This document shows, in pieces, positions 4,214 to 5,208 of a stretch of DNA of 5,208 bases (positions are counted from its first letter, which is position 1; every line of letters starts with the position of its first letter). Below the pieces are notes generated by a model. The model was not told where the DNA came from, did no database searches, and saw only the letters and a program-made list of their open reading frames with translations. The translations under genes were made by a program, and so were the position numbers. This DNA comes from Phycisphaerae bacterium (lineage in GTDB: Bacteria > Planctomycetota > Phycisphaerae > Sedimentisphaerales > SG8-4): positions 1 to 5,208 of the forward strand of contig JAUVYQ010000167.1 of NCBI GenBank assembly GCA_030603035.1, given 5' to 3'.

Positions 4214-4375
4214 CTACTCGTTGTCGAGGTCGAAGTGATTGCTAAACTGTCCGGTCAGGATTACTTCGGGATGGTCAGCCAGGCGTTCCTTGATTAGGTC
4301 GTAAATTACTCGAGCCTGGTCCCGGTCGGGGACTTCCTTGCGAGCTGTGATAATAACGTAACCTTTATCTGCCAT
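4214..4375 (-). CDS. Small phage-like hypothetical protein (53 aa)
   Basis: It starts MADKGYVIITARKEVPDRD and ends in FSNHFDLDNE before TAG. The sequence suggests strand (5-12), helix (19-34) and strand (37-43), a compact beta-alpha-beta unit. I do not recognise a named family, though similar short proteins sit near tail genes in phages as far as I recall. It lies between the tail-collar gene (33 bp upstream) and the gap before rep. A weak GGGAAAGG ribosome site is about 11 bases before ATG. A small hairpin CGGTG/CACCG (4394-4408) separates it from the collar gene and may protect or process the mRNA. Its codon use and continuous frame look real, but at this length confidence is moderate. Confidence 0.68.
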   Translation of the reverse strand: MADKGYVIITARKEVPDRDQARVIYDLIKERLADHPEVILTGQFSNHFDLDNE

Positions 4376-4408
4376 ATAGATCTAAACCTTTCCCGGTGAA
4401 CAACACCG

Positions 4409-4747
4409 TCAAGACAATCTCATAATATAAAACAATTTCCGGTTTGGTGGTTGACCGTCTGCATTGTTAGTTGTTCCGGTATCAACTGCTGTCTGGTCAT
4501 GACCGCCGGCACCAACAGTCATAACTTCGAGAGGGGGACCCGGGGCAAAGGGATGATGGTGTCCAGCTGTGGTGAAGGGATGGTTGTGGTTTACGCTGCC
4601 GCCGACATCGTTCAAATCGCCGTCATCAGTTGCACCTTTGACAAAGAGGCCTGTAAGGTCGGGGGTTCCGTTTGTGCCATCGCAGATTTGCCAACCGTTT
4701 GGGATGGTTCCGAAAGCAGTCGACCATATTATGATTGCTCCAATCAT
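4409..4747 (-). CDS. Minimal phage tail-collar domain protein (112 aa)
   Basis: The N-terminal motif MIGAIIIWSTAFGTIPNGWQ is followed by ICDGTNGTPDLTGLFVKGA (21-39). This is the standard opening of the phage tail collar domain, whose usual form is G-x-I-x-x-(F/W)-x-G...IPxGW..CDG..GTPDL.(G/D)(R/L)F. Then come N53-H54-N55-H56 and G62-H63-H64-H65 (His pairs like those that bind metal in trimeric tail fibres) and the closing PPNRKLFYIMRLS, the counterpart of the usual PPyyaLayImr. The protein is essentially one domain, with no long fibre shaft. ATG 4747 is 4 bp after the preceding stop; a TTG start at 4762 that overlaps that stop would add five residues. No clear ribosome site supports either, so re-initiation is likely. 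It probably acts in host-surface recognition on a particle. Confidence 0.88.
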   Translation of the reverse strand: MIGAIIIWSTAFGTIPNGWQICDGTNGTPDLTGLFVKGATDDGDLNDVGGSVNHNHPFTTAGHHHPFAPGPPLEVMTVGAGGHDQTAVDTGTTNNADGQPPNRKLFYIMRLS

Positions 4748-4751
4748 AAAA

Positions 4752-5208
4752 TCAGGCGGCAATAAAACAGTCGTTCCGAAAGGGTTCGCTCAGTCTCCCA
4801 TCGGCACGAAGGATTCGGGCGTAAACCCATTGGTGCTGACCTTCGGCAATTGCAAACAAAACGCCTCCAAGGTCGGGACTTACGGCACCGCCGGGATCAA
4901 TACCATTGATGAGTCGAATGTAACTCCAGGGACCGCCAAAGAAGTTGCGTTGGGCGTTTTGTGGTACGCCTTGGAAAAGGTACATCATTGCTCCGGTTTC
5001 GCTGGACCAATCCATTGTGCTGTCAAACGTAACGATGATTTGTTGAGTGGCTTCGGAACCGGTAACGGAAAAGAGCGGGTCCTGGGCTGGAAGTTCAAAG
5101 ATGACGGGGCCAGCGTCGACGTTAGTAAGTCCAAGCCTGGTAAGCGTTGAGTTCGAACGGATGTAATGATTGTAACCGGACAGGTGCATTGTTTCGCCGA
5201 GTCGGTTC
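4752..5208 (-). CDS. Phage structural-like protein, C-terminal part (continues from the gene starting at 267)
   Basis: This holds roughly the last 150 codons of the 232-aa protein, and the frame is unbroken across the join. After the helical N-terminal domain the chain becomes rich in likely beta strands, with a segment around residues 110-135 and an ending of the form VYARILRADGRLSEPFR. I associate that kind of ending with the same phage-linked uncharacterised family. Read alone, this end of the window would give a misleading 145-aa protein starting at Met 5189, which is really Met 88 of the full gene. The stop is followed 4 bp later by the ATG of the tail-collar gene, so the two are likely co-translated and may work together in a particle or adhesin. 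A non-virion surface protein is possible. Confidence 0.88.
   Translation of the reverse strand, partial: NRLGETMHLSGYNHYIRSNSTLTRLGLTNVDAGPVIFELPAQDPLFSVTGSEATQQIIVTFDSTMDWSSETGAMMYLFQGVPQNAQRNFFGGPWSYIRLINGIDPGGAVSPDLGGVLFAIAEGQHQWVYARILRADGRLSEPFRNDCFIAA
5184..5208. repeat. Terminal direct repeat (circular closure), right copy
   Basis: Exact copy of positions 1-25, so these bases duplicate the left end and should be counted once. The repeat lies inside the 232-aa minus-strand gene, around its codon 88 (the Met at 5189 is the same Met as at 6). Confidence 0.93.

Noticed and set aside
4569..5150. Plus-strand 193-aa frame
   Set aside because: It is antisense to the well-supported collar and structural-like genes.

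Overview
The window is a complete small circular DNA. Its last 25 bases (5184-5208) repeat its first 25, and a minus-strand gene that begins at 267 runs off position 1 and continues in the same frame from 5208 down to 4752. Removing the duplicate gives a circle of about 5,183 bp. No host gene, rRNA or tRNA is visible. Shine-Dalgarno sites and tightly coupled genes indicate a bacterial host. The 232-aa structural-like protein resembles proteins I recall from environmental phages and possibly Planctomycetes, but the host cannot be fixed from sequence alone.

All ten credible genes lie on the minus strand and read as one train. From a promoter at 471-444 the order is: a small lipoprotein (437-270), the origin-spanning 232-aa phage-structural-like protein (267-1/5208-4752), a minimal phage tail-collar protein (4747-4409), a 53-aa protein too short for ordinary gene calling (4375-4214), a hairpin-containing gap, an HUH replication initiator (3979-2966), two tandem paralogous 72-aa zinc-ribbon-like proteins (2962-2744 and 2742-2524), a 71-aa Cys-rich protein (2522-2307), a 140-aa six-cysteine protein (2295-1873) and a 61-aa protein with one possible membrane segment (1872-1687). 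The train ends at a double hairpin with T tracts (1676-1617). Several junctions are only 0-4 bp.

The remaining roughly 1.2 kb (about 472-1686) has no credible gene but is highly organised. Next to the promoter is an 11-bp-arm inverted repeat. It is followed by a chain of hairpins ending in a plus-strand terminator (704-727), which could be a structured RNA, and then by a GC-rich block of nested hairpins (811-1144) including 13-bp and 10-bp stems. Next come two interleaved direct repeats (A-B-A-B, 1243-1382), with G-runs in B, and six tandem 22-bp iteron-like repeats (1394-1525). This looks like a replication origin, possibly with a single-strand or packaging signal.

Taken together this is a rolling-circle replicon carrying particle-like genes (collar protein, structural-like protein, Cys-rich 140-aa protein) but no recognisable capsid, terminase, Zot-type ATPase, relaxase or partition gene. 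It may be an undescribed small ssDNA virus, a satellite, or a plasmid with phage adhesion genes. The sequence alone does not decide between these.
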